From Dittrichia graveolens (taxonomy: Eukaryota > Streptophyta > Magnoliopsida > Asterales > Asteraceae), in contig JARJIL010000006.1 in the NCBI GenBank assembly GCA_038502395.1, positions 25,601,001 to 25,665,000 on the forward strand: a DNA stretch of 64,000 bases, read 5' to 3'. The position numbers and the translations under genes were made by a program. The notes beneath the pieces are model-generated. The model was not told the DNA's origin. It made no database searches and saw only the letters and a list, made by a program, of their open reading frames with translations. This document shows, piece after piece, positions 20,974 to 33,291 of this stretch. Every line of letters begins with the position of its first letter. Position 1 is the stretch's first letter.

Positions 20974-23557
20974 AAATTTAGTATCCAAAAGTGTATCGAA
21001 CTTGTTATTTTTTGCTATTGTATATACCCAACTCCGAAAATTACCATTTAATATATCAAACATTGAAAACTACTAATTCGTGTATTTTATCTTTGATAGC
21101 GGGTTGCAAGTGTGACTAGCAGGTCATCCCTCTTTCAAAACATATTTTAATTAAAAATTAGCATTTAATTATTATTATTATTATTATTATTATTCGTGTA
21201 TCTTCCATCGATGCAGGTTTCTAAAGGTTTCATACATAGTAATCGATTAATGAAACCCGAATTGGGTTTATGAAGGTTTCCATCGATGTAAGTTTTTGAA
21301 GGTTTCAATTTCGATTTTAGTAATCGATTAATGAAACCCGGATTGGGCTTTCTCAAGGTTTTCATCGATGCTATCGATGCAAGTTTCTAAAGGTTTCCAT
21401 CGACACAAGTTTTAGGGTTTTGATTTTGTCTTATGGTTTCGATTAATGAAACCCATCTAATCTAGTAGGTTTGTTTTAGGGTTTCAATTTCGTTTTAGGG
21501 CTTCGATCTTTTCTTAAAGTAAGTTTGTTTTAGGGTTTCAATTTCGTTTTAGGTTCATACCTAGATAGGGGTTTCTTCAAGGCATCAGTTGCGAGTTTCA
21601 TCTGATTCAAAGGTTTGTTTAGGGTTTCGATTGAAGTTCTGCTATACAATTCAATGGATTTCTTCAAGGCATCACTTCATATTTGAGTTTTTGATTTTTT
21701 TTTCCAGATTTGTGTTCTTTATTATCGGGTCTAGATCTACAAATGATTTTTTCCCAGATTTATGTTTCTTCTTCGATTTTTTCCATATATGTGTTTCTTC
21801 ATTTGAAACCATCAAGTAATTACAGGTATAAATGCTCGTTTTCAGTTACAAATATGATATTTTCTTTTGTTCATACGGAAATTATGAAGATGATGAATGT
21901 TCATATGTTAATTATAAAATAACAACAACAACAATAATAATAATAAGAGTTGATTACAAAAATGGTCCCTGTGGTTGTCACTGTTTTTCACTTTTAGTCC
22001 TTTAACTTCAAAAATTACGAAAATAGTCACTATGGTTGTCATTTTGTTTCACTTTTGGTCTTTTAGACTAACTGGTGTTAACTTTGACCGTTATTCAAAG
22101 GGTAGTTTAGTCTTTTAACATCTTATCTCTGTTACCAAACATTGTTACTCCTTTATTCATTAAATAAATATTATTAAATATATAAAAAACAAAAACAGTA
22201 CACAAACCCTCTTCCCCTTCCCCTTCGATCCCCGGTGCCTTCAAAAAATAAAATAAAACCAGTACCGTCTACTTCAACATGAATACAAAATTGACTTCAA
22301 GGAAAGGAAAGACGAAAATGAAAAATGGCAAGCACATATGTCGAAGAACACATCTGTCGGAGAACACATCTGTTGAAGAACACACGTTTTTGTACACATT
22401 TACTCACAGAAATCAACAGGTTGTCAAATGTTCAGAGGGGGAACCAAATCTTGAATCCTAATGCAAATCCTCATCTTGTAAAATCAATTCTTTACAGGTG
22501 CTTGAAATAAGCTGACATATCGATTGAATGTACATAAATGGCTTCCGATATCGCACATATGCATATGATTGGGTTTGTATGTGTGTATCTATCTTCTAAT
22601 ATCGAATAAACATAATTGGATATGCCGAAGTAAACACAAACAGACACACACACACCTAGATGAACACATCTGTTGAAGAACACATCTGTCGAATACATCT
22701 GGATCTTGTCAAAGAGCACACTATTGTCGAAGATCTGGAACCACTGTTGTCGAAGATCTAGAACACACATCTGCATCTTGTTGAAGATCGAAGAACCCTA
22801 GCGATTGGCGATGGTGGTTATGGCGCTGGAGACAAGTGAGAGAGAGAGAGATAGAGATGAGGGAGAGATAAGGTCGGTGGTGAGATAGGATGGTGGTGAC
22901 GTCGGTGGTACGAGTGAGATGGTGGTGGTGGCTGACGAATGGAGCGGTGGTGTTGGCCGGTGAATGGAGCGGCAATGGCGGCCAACGAATCGAATGGAAG
23001 ATGGCAGATGTCTTCGAAGAGAGAGAGATATGTTGGTCTTTGGTGGATATAACATAAAGAGAGAGATATATAATAGGGGTGTTTGGATTTAAGAGAGAGA
23101 GAGAAAGATAGAGATAAAATAGGGGTGTTTGTATTATGGGACTTAGACATATTGAATGAAGGGGAGTGTTTGATAACAAGAATAAAAAAGAAAAAGACTA
23201 AACTAACCTTTGACTAACGGTCAAAGTTAACACCAGTTAGTCCAAAGGACCAAAAGTGAAATAAAATAACAACCATAGTGACTATTTTTGTAATTTTTGA
23301 AGTTAAATGACTAAAAGTGAAAAACAGTGATAAACACATGGACCATTTTTGTAATTAACTCTAATAATAATAATAATAATATTTTTGTATTAAAAAAAAT
23401 CAAAATCCAGATTATTACATGCAACTTCAACAATAGGTTTTCCAATACAGTAATTGGTGGATTTTGAAACTTGAGTATATTAAATGGTAGTTTTTCGGAG
23501 TTTGGTATATATAATAGCAAAGACTGACAAGTTCAATACACTTTTGAATACTAAACC
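20974..23557. mobile_element. MULE-type non-autonomous element, TSD AAGRTTTTA
   Basis: The ends carry roughly 100-bp inverted repeats (left TTTAGTATCCAAAAGTGTATC, right mirror at 23480-23557). Nine-bp flanks AAGGTTTTA (20965) and AAGATTTTA (23558) differ by one base, the length made by Mutator-like transposases. The interior has repeated GTTTTAGGGTTTCGATT segments and a TAA microsatellite that holds a second element (21947-23361). There is no transposase. Confidence 0.85.
21947..23361. mobile_element. Second MULE-like TIR element nested in a TAA microsatellite
   Basis: The left end reads GAGTTGATTACAAAAATGGTC, and the right end is its imperfect reverse complement (CCATTTTTGTAATTAACTC). Both TIRs exceed 100 bp. 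Flanks are TAATAATAA on both sides, though they lie in a microsatellite, so the duplication is only suggestive. The related element at 31110-32445 has the same microsatellite without this insert, an empty site. The interior holds several ACACATCTGTCGAAGA copies and long CA/CT-rich open frames that look like chance ORFs. Confidence 0.8.
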
Positions 23558-23570
23558 AAGATTTTAAACC

Positions 23571-24486
23571 TTTTGTTTTAATTGTAGCTATGACTTGATA
23601 CAATGATTTGGGTTTAGTTCGCATTTTGATAAACAAGAAATCTTAATTTTTGTTTATTTGTTTGTTTCAACTTGTAGCTCTGGATTTAAGTTGAATTATT
23701 GATCCTTTAGAAATTTTTTTATTTTTGTTTGTTTAATTTTTAATTGGTTCAAAGGCTAATTAAAATCTTAATTGTGTTTAAAGTATAATAAAATGAGTTA
23801 ATTATATTGATAGTTCGTGTCGTCGGTCTTAAATTGCAGATTCGGTCTTTTAACTTTTGAAATACACCGATGGCTATCATGGTTTTCAATTTGTTTCAAA
23901 TTCAGTGTTTTAGCCTAACTTATGTTAAGTCTCATGGTTAGAAACCCTAACGTGCTTTTCACATGGGGTATTATTGGTCATTTTATATATTACTCTTGTT
24001 ACCAAACAATTTTATATTTATTTACTTCTAGTTAATGTATTGTTTAACAAAATTAAATAATCAAGAAAATATATTTAAGAACTTATATGATTTTGAGCAA
24101 AAATAATTTAATTAACGTATAAACACAAAAACAAATTGATTTTCAATTATTAGACTATTTTGAACAAAAATGGATGAAACTCGGATTTCAAACTCTTCCA
24201 TGGTATCGTTCATTGTTCCTTCACATTCTTTGGAAAATCCGGGTGTTGTTCATGGAAACAGGTTAAACAACCTAAAAGAAATTGATTATGGAATTTCCAG
24301 TTTATGAACATTCGATGATCAACAAGAATATGATATAGATGATCAATAATTAAAAATCAAGACAATTAATTCTATGTCTCTAAACTTCACACCAATCATG
24401 TCGAAATTCATTGAAATTCGAAGCCAACCTTCACTAAGACCCCGAATTTGTAGCTAACCACTACTACCATCTAACCTTCATACCTA
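23571..24486. other. Spacer with a decayed TIR-element end
   Basis: Around 23795-23945 the sequence resembles one terminus of the 21947 family (GAGTTAATTA ... GGTCTTTTAACTTTTGAA). The remainder is AT-rich. No gene is seen. Confidence 0.35.
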
Positions 24487-24642
24487 ATTCACATATTTTT
24501 GAAGGATACCACGATGCGAATTGGATATCTGATATAAGAGATTCCAGAACTACAAGTGGACATGTGTTTACACTTGGAGGTGCAACTATATCTTGGAAAT
24601 CGTCCAAGCAAACTGTTATAGCTAGATCTAAGATAGAATTTA
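24487..24642 (+). pseudogene. Copia RNase H fragment, N-terminal half
   Basis: Reads ...YHDANWISDIRDSRTTSGHVF, TLGGATISWKSSKQTVIARS: the DANW, SG-F and WKSSKQ motifs of copia RNase H. The frame ends at the solo LTR junction and continues at 27021. Confidence 0.8.
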
Positions 24643-24803
24643 TGTAACGCCCATTTTTTTAAAGCTTGCAACAAGGAAATACCAGTAATACTTTGTTGAA
24701 AATGGGCAACAACCGGCACAGGTATAATATAAAAATAGTTTTCTTTGATGTTACACAAAAACTTTCTATTAGGTCCACATGGAAGCCTCGTCTGCCACAT
24801 AAC

Positions 24804-26131
24804 CTGAAAGGATAAATAACGGAAGGAATGAGCTAAAAATCCCAGTAGATAACTCTAAAAAGTACTCAAATGATAATAATAAAATGTAAATGTAATCTCA
24901 TCAGAGCATGCCACTCATGTTTGCCACTCGGGCTATTATCATCAACACACAGCACAAATATCATATACAAAACATACAAATGGTTATATGCATACATCAC
25001 AGACATTTAAATCATCATTATCACATACGCGGTCTCACACCATTGGTAGTCACCACGACTTCTGAGATCACATCGATCCCTAGATACTACACCAGCAACT
25101 AGTCAATGACCGACAATAACTGTCACTCAGGCAGGTTGGCCGTCTGCCAATGAGCCACTCACTCTAGTTGCCACATAGGCAGGGTGAGTCATTTGCTCAG
25201 ATAAACATCACATATACACATATCACATATAGCCGTATTGGCATAAACATCACCTTTCATATATATCACATACTCTATCATCACATACATAATCACATTG
25301 ATAAGCTATAAATATCACTATTATAGCTACACATGTAACGTTTATAACTCTAGTCATCTTTTTACTCTTGATTCATTTAATCATAGTGTAAGCGCATATA
25401 TATATATATATCATTACATATTTACACCTTCTCTACATTTCTCGTTCATCTTTCATTCGTTTCATTCTACTTTTCTCTTTGAATACGCACACACTTATAT
25501 ATATAGGTACATAGACATAGTCTATCATACTGTCTTATATTTGTATATACACATATGATTACTCTTATATTTAACACTCTGATATATACTTCACCGAGAG
25601 ATACTACTCTTCTCAGTTACCCACGCGTACTCATAACACATATAGATATGTATTTATAACATATATCTATGTAAGCACACATTCCCTTTAATTATGAAAT
25701 AATTGTACATATCAACATCGCTTATTTAAACCGTCGTATACTCTTTACATTTGTGAAACATACAACACTACTTATAGTTGTACTTTAAGGTGTAGGATTA
25801 AATGTTAAATATTAATCCCCATCCTTTTCTCTCTTTATTGATCTGGTTTTCACTTTTTATTTAATCATTCATACTCATCTCTTGTCATTTAGTATAATAC
25901 AGAATATTCCACTTTTAGCCATAAACATGTATCACTATCTCACGTCTCTCGTATACAGTTATTTCCGTCTCTATTAAGTTCGTGTACATCTCTATACCAT
26001 TTACCAATTAGTTATTAGTAAAGTTTTTGGTATCAACACATAATAACAATCATATAATAAACCTCACTATAATAATAAATACGTATAATTACATGTATTA
26101 ATATCTCTAAGTATCAGGTTGAGGTACTCAC
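24804..26131 (-). other. Putative LTR intron (reversed copy)
   Basis: Minus strand: CTAG|GTGAGT at 26131, branch-like CTCAT, acceptor CCTTTCAG|GT ending 24804, 1328 nt. Same order as in the other LTRs. Confidence 0.35.
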
Positions 26132-26214
26132 CTAGCTCCAATAAAGCTAAAAACTGCTAAATCTGGCTTTTCTAAAATCCCGCAATACCTTAATACAACC
26201 ACCACAAAGTGTAT

Positions 26215-26405
26215 GCAACTCTTTCACTTAAAATACCCTATATGGCCATATCAAGAATACAATACAACCATATAAAAATGCTCTATACTGCCATATTAAA
26301 ATCTAATATGGCCATATCAAACAAACTAATACATCTATATCAAATTTCAATACGGCCTTATCAAATCAGCCTAGTATGGCCATATCATAAACCAGTACAG
26401 CCATA
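26215..26405. repeat. Array of ATGGCCATAT-like words in the solo LTR
   Basis: About nine imperfect copies (ATGGCCATAT, ACAACCATAT, CTGCCATAT, ACGGCCTTAT, ACAGCCATAT) are spaced roughly 15-30 bp apart. The best form contains the palindrome ATGGCCAT. The open frame across it is a by-product of the repeat. Confidence 0.8.
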
Positions 26406-27020
26406 TTAACCTCTACACAGACCCAGAACCATCCGGCAATGAGCAAAACACCCAAATTTCTCATTTTAATCCCGATAAACTCCAGATTATCATCATAAAA
26501 TGGTTTCTAAGTGATCTTATACAAATATAAACACTTTTTAAACGTCAAACTCTCAATCAAAACATCAAAATCTAAAGATTAAACTAGCAACTCATTTGAC
26601 CCATTAATACTTCAAACTTCAAACAAGAACACTTACTTGATTCCCATATAATAGGTGTAATCTTCCTCTTTTAATCTCCAACTTTAACTCCCAAAAATCT
26701 TTTTGATATTAAGGTGTATGTGTGTGTGTGTTTTCTATGAAGAAAATGAGAAAGAAAGAAAGAAGAAGAAGAAAAGAAGGAAGAAAATAAAAGGAATCAA
26801 GAATATTAAATAAGAAAAGGGGCTTCCGCCTCTTTAGGGGCGGGTATCCCGCTCCCCTATCCGACTTACAATTCATCCATACGCTATCCATAAATCCCAA
26901 CAATGATATATTTAGAATCATTATTTTAAACCATTTAATAATTTATAACTTTTATTCGTTTTCCTCAACTTTTACTCAACAACTCATTTTAATAACTTTT
27001 ATAAATTTTGGGGTGTTACA

Positions 27021-27345
27021 ATTTGAATTTATTGCCTTGGGATAAATGTGGTGAAGAGGCAAAGTTTCTATGTCGGTTTGTGGAGGATATTCCCAGATGG
27101 CCTAAGCCGGTACGACCATTTGTAAACATCGTGATAGTCAATCGGCAATTAGTAGAGCTTAAAGTACAATGTATAATGGGAATTCAAGGCACGTTAGGCG
27201 TAGACATAATACGATACAACAACTACTCTCTACCGGAGTTATCAAGTCCAAGGATAACATTGCGGATCCGCTAATGAAAGGCTTGAGTAGAGATTCATTT
27301 TATACGTCGTCGAGAGGAATGAGACTAAAGCCCTTGAATGAATGA
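27021..27345 (+). pseudogene. Copia RNase H fragment, C-terminal half
   Basis: Continues the frame cut at 24642 (FIALDKCGEEAKFLC), then shows frame damage and the usual end DNIADPLMKGLSRD and GMRLKPLNE, stop TGA at 27343-27345. Confidence 0.8.
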
Positions 27346-27839
27346 GTTCATACAAAGGAAACCTTAGCCAGAAGACTAGAGATCCTAAGATCTAGGTTCA
27401 AAAGAACAACCTAGTTGTGTGAATAAGGAGATCACTATGAGGAGTTCATTTCTATAAACAAAGATACTAAGGCTAAGCACATAGCTTTTAATGATTACGA
27501 AGAATCACCTATGTAAGAGAGAAGTGGGGTTGCTTCAAAGAAAATTATAATGACATAATTTTTAAGAGCTCTCGCAGAACCAAGCTAGTGTTCATGACCA
27601 TAATGGACATGTACGAGGATAAGACCGTGTGAGGAAGAGTCTTGTGTGAAATTTATTGACATACGTAAATGGCAGCTCGGTTCAAAAATGTTGCGTCTAT
27701 TGACAGCTAGGAGACTAAGTATAGTTCACAAGGGAAGGTTGAAAGGGTAACACCTACCTATCCTATGCAAGATTCAACCATTGGAAATTTTGTGTGAAAT
27801 ATTTGTGTGCTGAGATCGATCTCCATTCATGTAGGGGAT

Positions 27840-28816
27840 TGTTGGAAAATTTAGTAAAAGTTATGTGTTTTTACTAACTTTAGACACAATAAAAAAATTA
27901 TATGTATATTTGCTATACATAATTAATCCTTAGTGGGTTTAATTCTCCTTTGTGAGAACTTCATAGCAATATGTGTGTCCAAAATAGATCAAGTGTGAAT
28001 TAGATAACTCAAATTTGAGTATTTGAAATGAAACAGAATAAGCTTTCAATTTGGTTTTTGTAACCAAAATATATTGAAAGATTATAAATGTCTACTTATA
28101 AAATTAGATTAATTATTAGTTAATTACTAATTAGTTTTGGTTATAATGAGAGTTAAAACCTATATTTTTCGTTTAATTATCCGTTAATAAACGAATTAAT
28201 TACTTAGGTTATAATGTTTATGAGAATTAAGAATTGTATTTAATTCGTTTAATTATTAGTTAATTAATGAATTAATTACTTAGGTTATAACCTTCACTAT
28301 AAAAGGAGACGTTGCTTTCATTCTTGAAAATAAGTTGGAATTTTAAAGTATTGAAGAACCAACAACTACTCACTTCATTTCTTTTTGTTCTTGCCTATAT
28401 ACAAGTATTTTGGCGACTTTTCTAGGCAAATGGTCATCTCCGGCAGTACATCTACTTAAGTAGTTGTACGTTGGGAACAAACGGCGAATCTATTTAAGAG
28501 AATCGTGTTAGACACGAGCCTTAGTCATCCTTCGAGTTTTCTTTGCTTGATGTTGCATTTCTTCACAAACTGGATTTTCTTTAGAAATAAGTTTTTTTTG
28601 GGAAAATCGGAAATTTGTTTTCCTTTGGAGATTAGCATCTTTTAGAAGTTCATCTTCTTTAGGAATACGATTTCTTAATAAGTTAGTCTTATAAGATTTT
28701 TTCGGAAGTCAGTGTTCTTCGGAATTAATCACTTTCAGAAATATTTTCTTTTGAAGACTTGTTTTTTTATTTTAAAATATAAAGCTACTAGTTTAAAAAA
28801 ACTACATACCAAACAC
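27840..28816 (+). repeat. LTR of the copia remnant (3' limit uncertain)
   Basis: Starts TGTTGGAAAATTT after a purine tract. It has a TATA-like CACTATAAAAGGAGA at 28295-28309, consistent with a copia LTR promoter, and CTTTT/GGAAT-rich repeats after that. The end is set at ACCAAACACA because it complements the start; this is a guess. Confidence 0.55.
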
Positions 28817-29267
28817 ACCCGTTATCCGTCTTGTGTCCATCAATCAATCCTCATTATCTCTCTCTCTACCTTTTCGTACGTTTTTTTTACATCCGACCTC
28901 CAAGGTTGCCTACGAGGCGACAATTTTATTATTGTGCTTCGATTTGTAGTTGACCAAACACCAAGATAAAGAAGATTCAGTTTGCCTTTTTGTAGTGTTC
29001 TGGTTGCAACCATTCTATGCCTCATGTGCCAGCTTTGAAATTCCATGCACTCATGCAGAAAGATCACATACCCCACTAGCTAGGGCCTAAAGCACATCTA
29101 ACTTATTCATGTGTAAGTTTGCTCCTTTTATGTGTGTGTTTTTTAAGTTGAATGCTGGTGATATTCTGTATTCAGTTGGTGAAAGAGGTGATCACATATA
29201 GGCGATGGTTTCATATTGCGAAGTTCATGTTTGTTCGCTAGAGTTCGCATCTAAAATCGCTGGAGCT
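28817..29267. other. Non-coding spacer
   Basis: No structured element or gene recognised; a short (CT)n run near 28857. Confidence 0.3.
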
Positions 29268-29322
29268 CAGGGCCGGTCCAATTATTATTTAAGCCCTCGG
29301 CAGAAACTTAAAAATAGGCCTC

Positions 29323-29580
29323 TTAAGTATAATTATTTTTCCAATAGCGAAAATTTAAATAAAATGATATATACCCTAAAGTAAAATATTCATTTTCACT
29401 TGCATTTACATTAATCTCATTCTTTAGATTCACATAAACTTCTTTATCATTCGAAACTACAGAAGAACTTGTTTTTTTAGCAAATTTATCTATTGAAACT
29501 TTTAGAGATTTTTCTTCCTTTTTAGTTTGCATCTTTTCCTTTATTTTTTTGCTACCCGGTAAGCAATTTTTAAGAAACAT
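29323..29580 (-). pseudogene. N-terminal scrap of a hAT (TTF-type zinc-finger) transposase
   Basis: The frame has LPGSKKIKEKMQTKKEEKSL followed by IDKFAKK, resembling the SGxxKxxKKxR...Q...DKF start of plant TTF-type hAT transposases. No zinc finger or catalytic domain follows. Similarity is short, so the call is tentative. Confidence 0.45.
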
Positions 29581-30355
29581 GATGTAAACTTAAGACTAAT
29601 GAAGCAAAGAAGAAACTAGTTTAAACTCATGAGCCACAACTCTTACGGAATGAACAAATTTGACGGAATTCTACTAACAAATCCGCAAATCAAAGTCAAT
29701 CAGCAATTAGCGATTTCGATGAACAAAACAGTGATGAGCGACTTACCTTCGACCTTCGTGACCGCAATCAGCGATTTCACTGCATCCCCGCTGTAGTGTG
29801 AATGCGCGATACTGCGATGACTAGATTTTCGGTTGCTTTTTGAACACTAACAGATTGCGATTTGCGAAGAGGATAAAGAATGAGACGGTGATTATGACGA
29901 TGGTCAGAGGACCGAGGGACAGATTGATTCCCACCCTTTCAATTTCACGTTGAGAATTGCGATGATGATAAAAAAACGAGCTCCATCACCATTTTAGGCG
30001 TCTTTTACGTTCCCAAGCACCCTTTCGTTTTCCCTTCCGCATTTCCCTAACCCAAGCGACTCTGGGCTGCTGCTAGTTCCCTTTACCTAATAAATGGGCT
30101 TATATATATATATATAAAAGAGGGATCTGGTGATAACACATTTTAAATAGAGAACAGTAAGAACACCTGTAGACCAATTATTTAATTACATAAATAAGGC
30201 TATAAACTCAACATACCTTAATTAAACCAAATAATTAAAAATTCCACATACCTTACTTAAACCAAGTTTAATATCAGTCATTAAATAAAGATAATCCAAT
30301 GCCTATAAATTGTTCTCCAAGTTCTCATTTTAAAAGGTGTTCTCATTTGATCTTG

Positions 30356-30359
<4 letters not shown>

Positions 30360-30394
<35 letters not shown>
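30360..30394. repeat. (TA)n microsatellite
   Basis: About 17 TA units. Confidence 0.9.
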
Positions 30395-30396
<2 letters not shown>

Positions 30397-30887
30397 ATTG
30401 GATTTATAAAACTGGGCCCTAAAATTTTTGGACCCTGAGCATTGCCCTCATGACTCAAGCCCAGGGCCGGCCCCGGCTAGATTACATACCTTAATTAAGT
30501 TTACCAAAAAACTTGTATTTATCGGATCAAACAAGCGGAAGCAAAAACACGGTTTTAACAAAAAAATTCATCCAACTCAAAAGCAAATCTAGTCTTCAAG
30601 ACATACATTAAGAACAAAAGTAACCTAAAAGAAAGTTAGAATAAATGACCTTGGTCGTTCAAAGTAATCCACGTGCAAACAAGCACTCCTACTAGCCGAA
30701 ACTTGGTTTTGCTCTATGGAACGAGCTAACCTTTCAACAAATATTGGCAAAACCGAAACTTGGTTTTGCTCTATGAAAGTTGACGTAGAGCTGGAGGTGA
30801 GGGGAGATGGGGAGGTTTTGCAAGGTTTCTTTTTGCATTAGATTTGTCTAACTAAAAAATCTTAAAACCTTAACACTTTATTATTTA

Positions 30888-31109
30888 CTAGCACGGTACC
30901 TGCGCAATGCGGCGTTGGCGAATAATTCCTAGTCGATAACATGTCTGTTTTCGATAACGTAGGGATATAATATTCACACACTATGTTGATATTGAATAAT
31001 TTCCAATTTATATGTCGATTTACAATCCATGATATTTTCAATTTTCTGATTTGAAAATCAAACCATATATAATATATTGATTGCATTATAGTTTCCAAAT
31101 TAATTTATA
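30888..31109 (-). mobile_element. Helitron 3' end, reversed
   Basis: On the minus strand it ends GCCGCATTGCG, CAGGTACCGTG, CTAG|T. The CGCATTGCG word gives a small hairpin before CTAG, and the end matches those at 44389 and (more diverged) 37052. The body is interrupted by the MULE at 31110; the 5' end is not placed. Confidence 0.55.
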
Positions 31110-32445
31110 GGGTTTAGTATCCAAAAGTGTATCGAACTTGACACTTTTTGCTATTGTATATACCAAACTCTGAAAACAACCATTTAATGTATCAAACATT
31201 GAAAAACTACCAATTTGTGTATCTTTACCTTTTATAGGAGGTTGCAAGTGTGAGTAGTAGGTCATCCTCTTTTAAAACATATTTTAATTAAAAATTAGCT
31301 TTTAATTATTATTATTATTATTATTATTATTATTTGAGCATCTTCCATCGACACAAGTTTTTGAATGTTTCATACATAGTAATTATCGAGTAATGAAACC
31401 CAGATTGGGGTTTCTGAAGGTTTCCGTTGACGCAAGTTTATGAAGGTTTCCATCGATGCAAGATGCAAGTTGCTGAAGGATTCCATCTATGCAAGTTCCG
31501 GAAGTTTGCCATCGACGGAAGTTTTAGGGTTTTGATTTCGTCTTAGGGTTTCGATTAATGCAACTCATCTAATCTAGTAAGTTTGTTTTAGGGTTTTGAT
31601 TTCGTTTTAGGGCTTCGATCCGAAGGTAAGTTTGTTTTAGGGTTTCGATTTCGTTTTAGGGTTTAGGGTTCCGTTTCCAGATTGGGGTTTTTCATATGAA
31701 CCCAGATTGACGTTTTTTCATATGAACCCAGATTGGGGTTTCTTCAAGGCATCACTTGCGAGTTTCATCTAATTCAAAGGTTTGTTTAGTGTTTTGATTG
31801 AAGTTCTGCTCTGCGATTCAATAGATTTCTTCAAGGCATCACATCATATTTGAGTTTTTGATTTTTTTCATATGAACCCAGATTGGGGTTTCTTCAAGGC
31901 ATCACTTGCGAGTTTCATCTAATTCAAAGGTTTGTTTAGTGTTTTGATTGAAGTTCTGCTCTGCGATTCAATAGATTTCTTCAAGGCATCACATCATATT
32001 TGAGTTTTTGATTTTTTTTCCAGATTTGTGTTCTTTATTATCATGTCCAGAGCTACAAACGATCATTTCCCAGATTTATGTTTCTCCATTCAATTTTTTT
32101 CATATATGTGTTTCTTCATTTGAAACCATCAAGTAATTACAGATATAAATGCTCGATTTCATTAACAAATCAGATATTATCTTTTATTCATATTGAAATT
32201 ATGAAGATGATGAATGTTCATATGTTCATATAATAATTATAAAATAGTAATAGTAATAATAATAATAATATTTTTGTATTAAAAAAAATCAAAATTCAGA
32301 TTATTACCTGCAACCTGAATAATAGGTCTTCCAATACATTAATTGGTAGATTTGAAACTTGAGTATATTAAATGGTAGTTTTCAATGTTGGGTATATACA
32401 ATAGCAAAAAATGACAAGTTCGATACACTTTTGGATATTAAACCC
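31110..32445. mobile_element. MULE-type non-autonomous element, TSD TAATTTAYA
   Basis: Starts GGGTTTAGTATCC and ends GGATATTAAACCC, with about 100-bp TIRs matching 20974-23557. Flanks are TAATTTATA and TAATTTACA. The interior lacks the insert found in the 20974 copy and has an internal 150-bp tandem duplication. No transposase. Confidence 0.88.
31713..32012. repeat. Two tandem 150-bp units inside the MULE
   Basis: The segment from TTTTTTCATATGAACCC to GAGTTTTTGATTTT occurs twice with period 150 (for example TGAGTTTTTG at 31851 and 32001), apparently almost identical. The related copy at 21560-21700 has one unit. Confidence 0.85.
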
Positions 32446-32643
32446 TAATTTACACTCTCATTATGGCTTTACTATCAAATATATTTTGTGATGTTAGGGT
32501 TAGAAAGTAATTCAACGTACTTAAAAATTAAGAGATTTAAAATGTGTAAATGCTTTATAGATAAGTTTAAGAAAACCTATTGGAATGAGGTTATAACTCT
32601 ATAAAGATAGTGTTTCCTATTTATTCAAATACCATTTACAAAA

Positions 32644-33291
32644 TCTTAAATATATATTAAGAGAAAAGTGGTGATGCTGTCATCATTCTATTTTTAGAAT
32701 TTTTTTCACCAATCATCCCTCATTTATTTTCTCAAATGCCTTAGAAATGACTTGTTTTCTTAAATGTCATTTTTAGATAATTTAGTTAATGTTTAAATAT
32801 CTTAACAAAAATATTTATTTAAATCATTTACAAGATACATCTACCTATTATTCTAATTTTAGATTTTTTCCACCAACCATCCCTCTTTATTTTCTTAAAT
32901 GACTTACAAAGAAGTTGTTTCTTTAAATGTCATTTTTAAGTGATTTAGTTTATTGAGACTCAAATATCTTAACAAAAACGTTTATTCAAATTATTTAGTA
33001 GATATATCTACCTATTTTCATGGATATATATCTAAACACGTATGTCAATTGGATTAAAATAAAAAATTAAAATTTGATTATAAATAGGTTCTACAAATTT
33101 TTTTGATGATGATGTTATGTACGAATTTCTAATTTTTAATAGATTTACTCCTTTTCGAAGAGTTTTTATATCTCTATGTGTGTTTTACAATTGTTTTAAT
33201 ATATATGTTAATGTTAATACTTTTATATACAATAAACATTTAAAATTTACTTAAACTATCACCCGTGTTTTTACACAAGATGTTAAGCTAG
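32644..33291 (+). mobile_element. Non-autonomous Helitron (648 bp)
   Basis: Begins A|TCTTAAATATATATTAAG and ends with a GTGT-ttttt-ACAC hairpin about 12 bp before CTAG|T, the standard Helitron signature. The interior has two diverged copies of a roughly 180-bp unit (CACCAATCATCCCTC / CACCAACCATCCCTC, near 32708 and 32871). No Rep/helicase coding. Confidence 0.65.

Larger units (their letters stand above)
24643..27020 (-). repeat. Tekay-type solo LTR, reversed (2378 bp), TSD ATTTR
   Basis: Bounded by TGTAACGCCC and GGGGTGTTACA and flanked by ATTTA (24638) and ATTTG (27021). Removing it restores the copia RNase H frame, which fixes both boundaries. Read on the minus strand it carries the same landmarks as the other Tekay LTRs: AG|GTGAGT, TTTAGCTCATT and TTTCAG|GT. 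It has an array of ATGGCCATAT-like words at 26215-26405. Confidence 0.88.
24487..28816 (+). mobile_element. Ty1/copia 3' remnant with LTR, split by a reversed Tekay solo LTR
   Basis: It contains the copia RNase H C-terminus in two pieces (24487-24642, 27021-27345), a non-coding tail, a purine-rich tract GTAGGGGA at 27831-27838 and an LTR that starts TGTTGGAAAATTT at 27840. Everything upstream of RNase H is gone. Confidence 0.75.
29268..30475. mobile_element. hAT-type remnant with CAGGGCCGG ends
   Basis: The left end CAGGGCCGGTCC and right end GGGCCGGCCCCG are inverted, as in plant hAT elements of the TTF/ZMYM1-like group. A minus-strand frame near the left end carries the matching N-terminus. 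Eight-bp flanks are not convincingly duplicated. An (AT)n run and other AT-rich DNA occupy the right part. Confidence 0.65.

Noticed and set aside
22492..23179. Overlapping minus-strand ORFs of 85-152 codons rich in Ser/His/Leu
   Set aside because: They lie inside the nested MULE-like element, overlap in all frames and are driven by GAGAGA and GGTGGT repeats.
26209..26409. ORF of 66 codons
   Set aside because: By-product of the ATGGCCATAT word array in a solo LTR.
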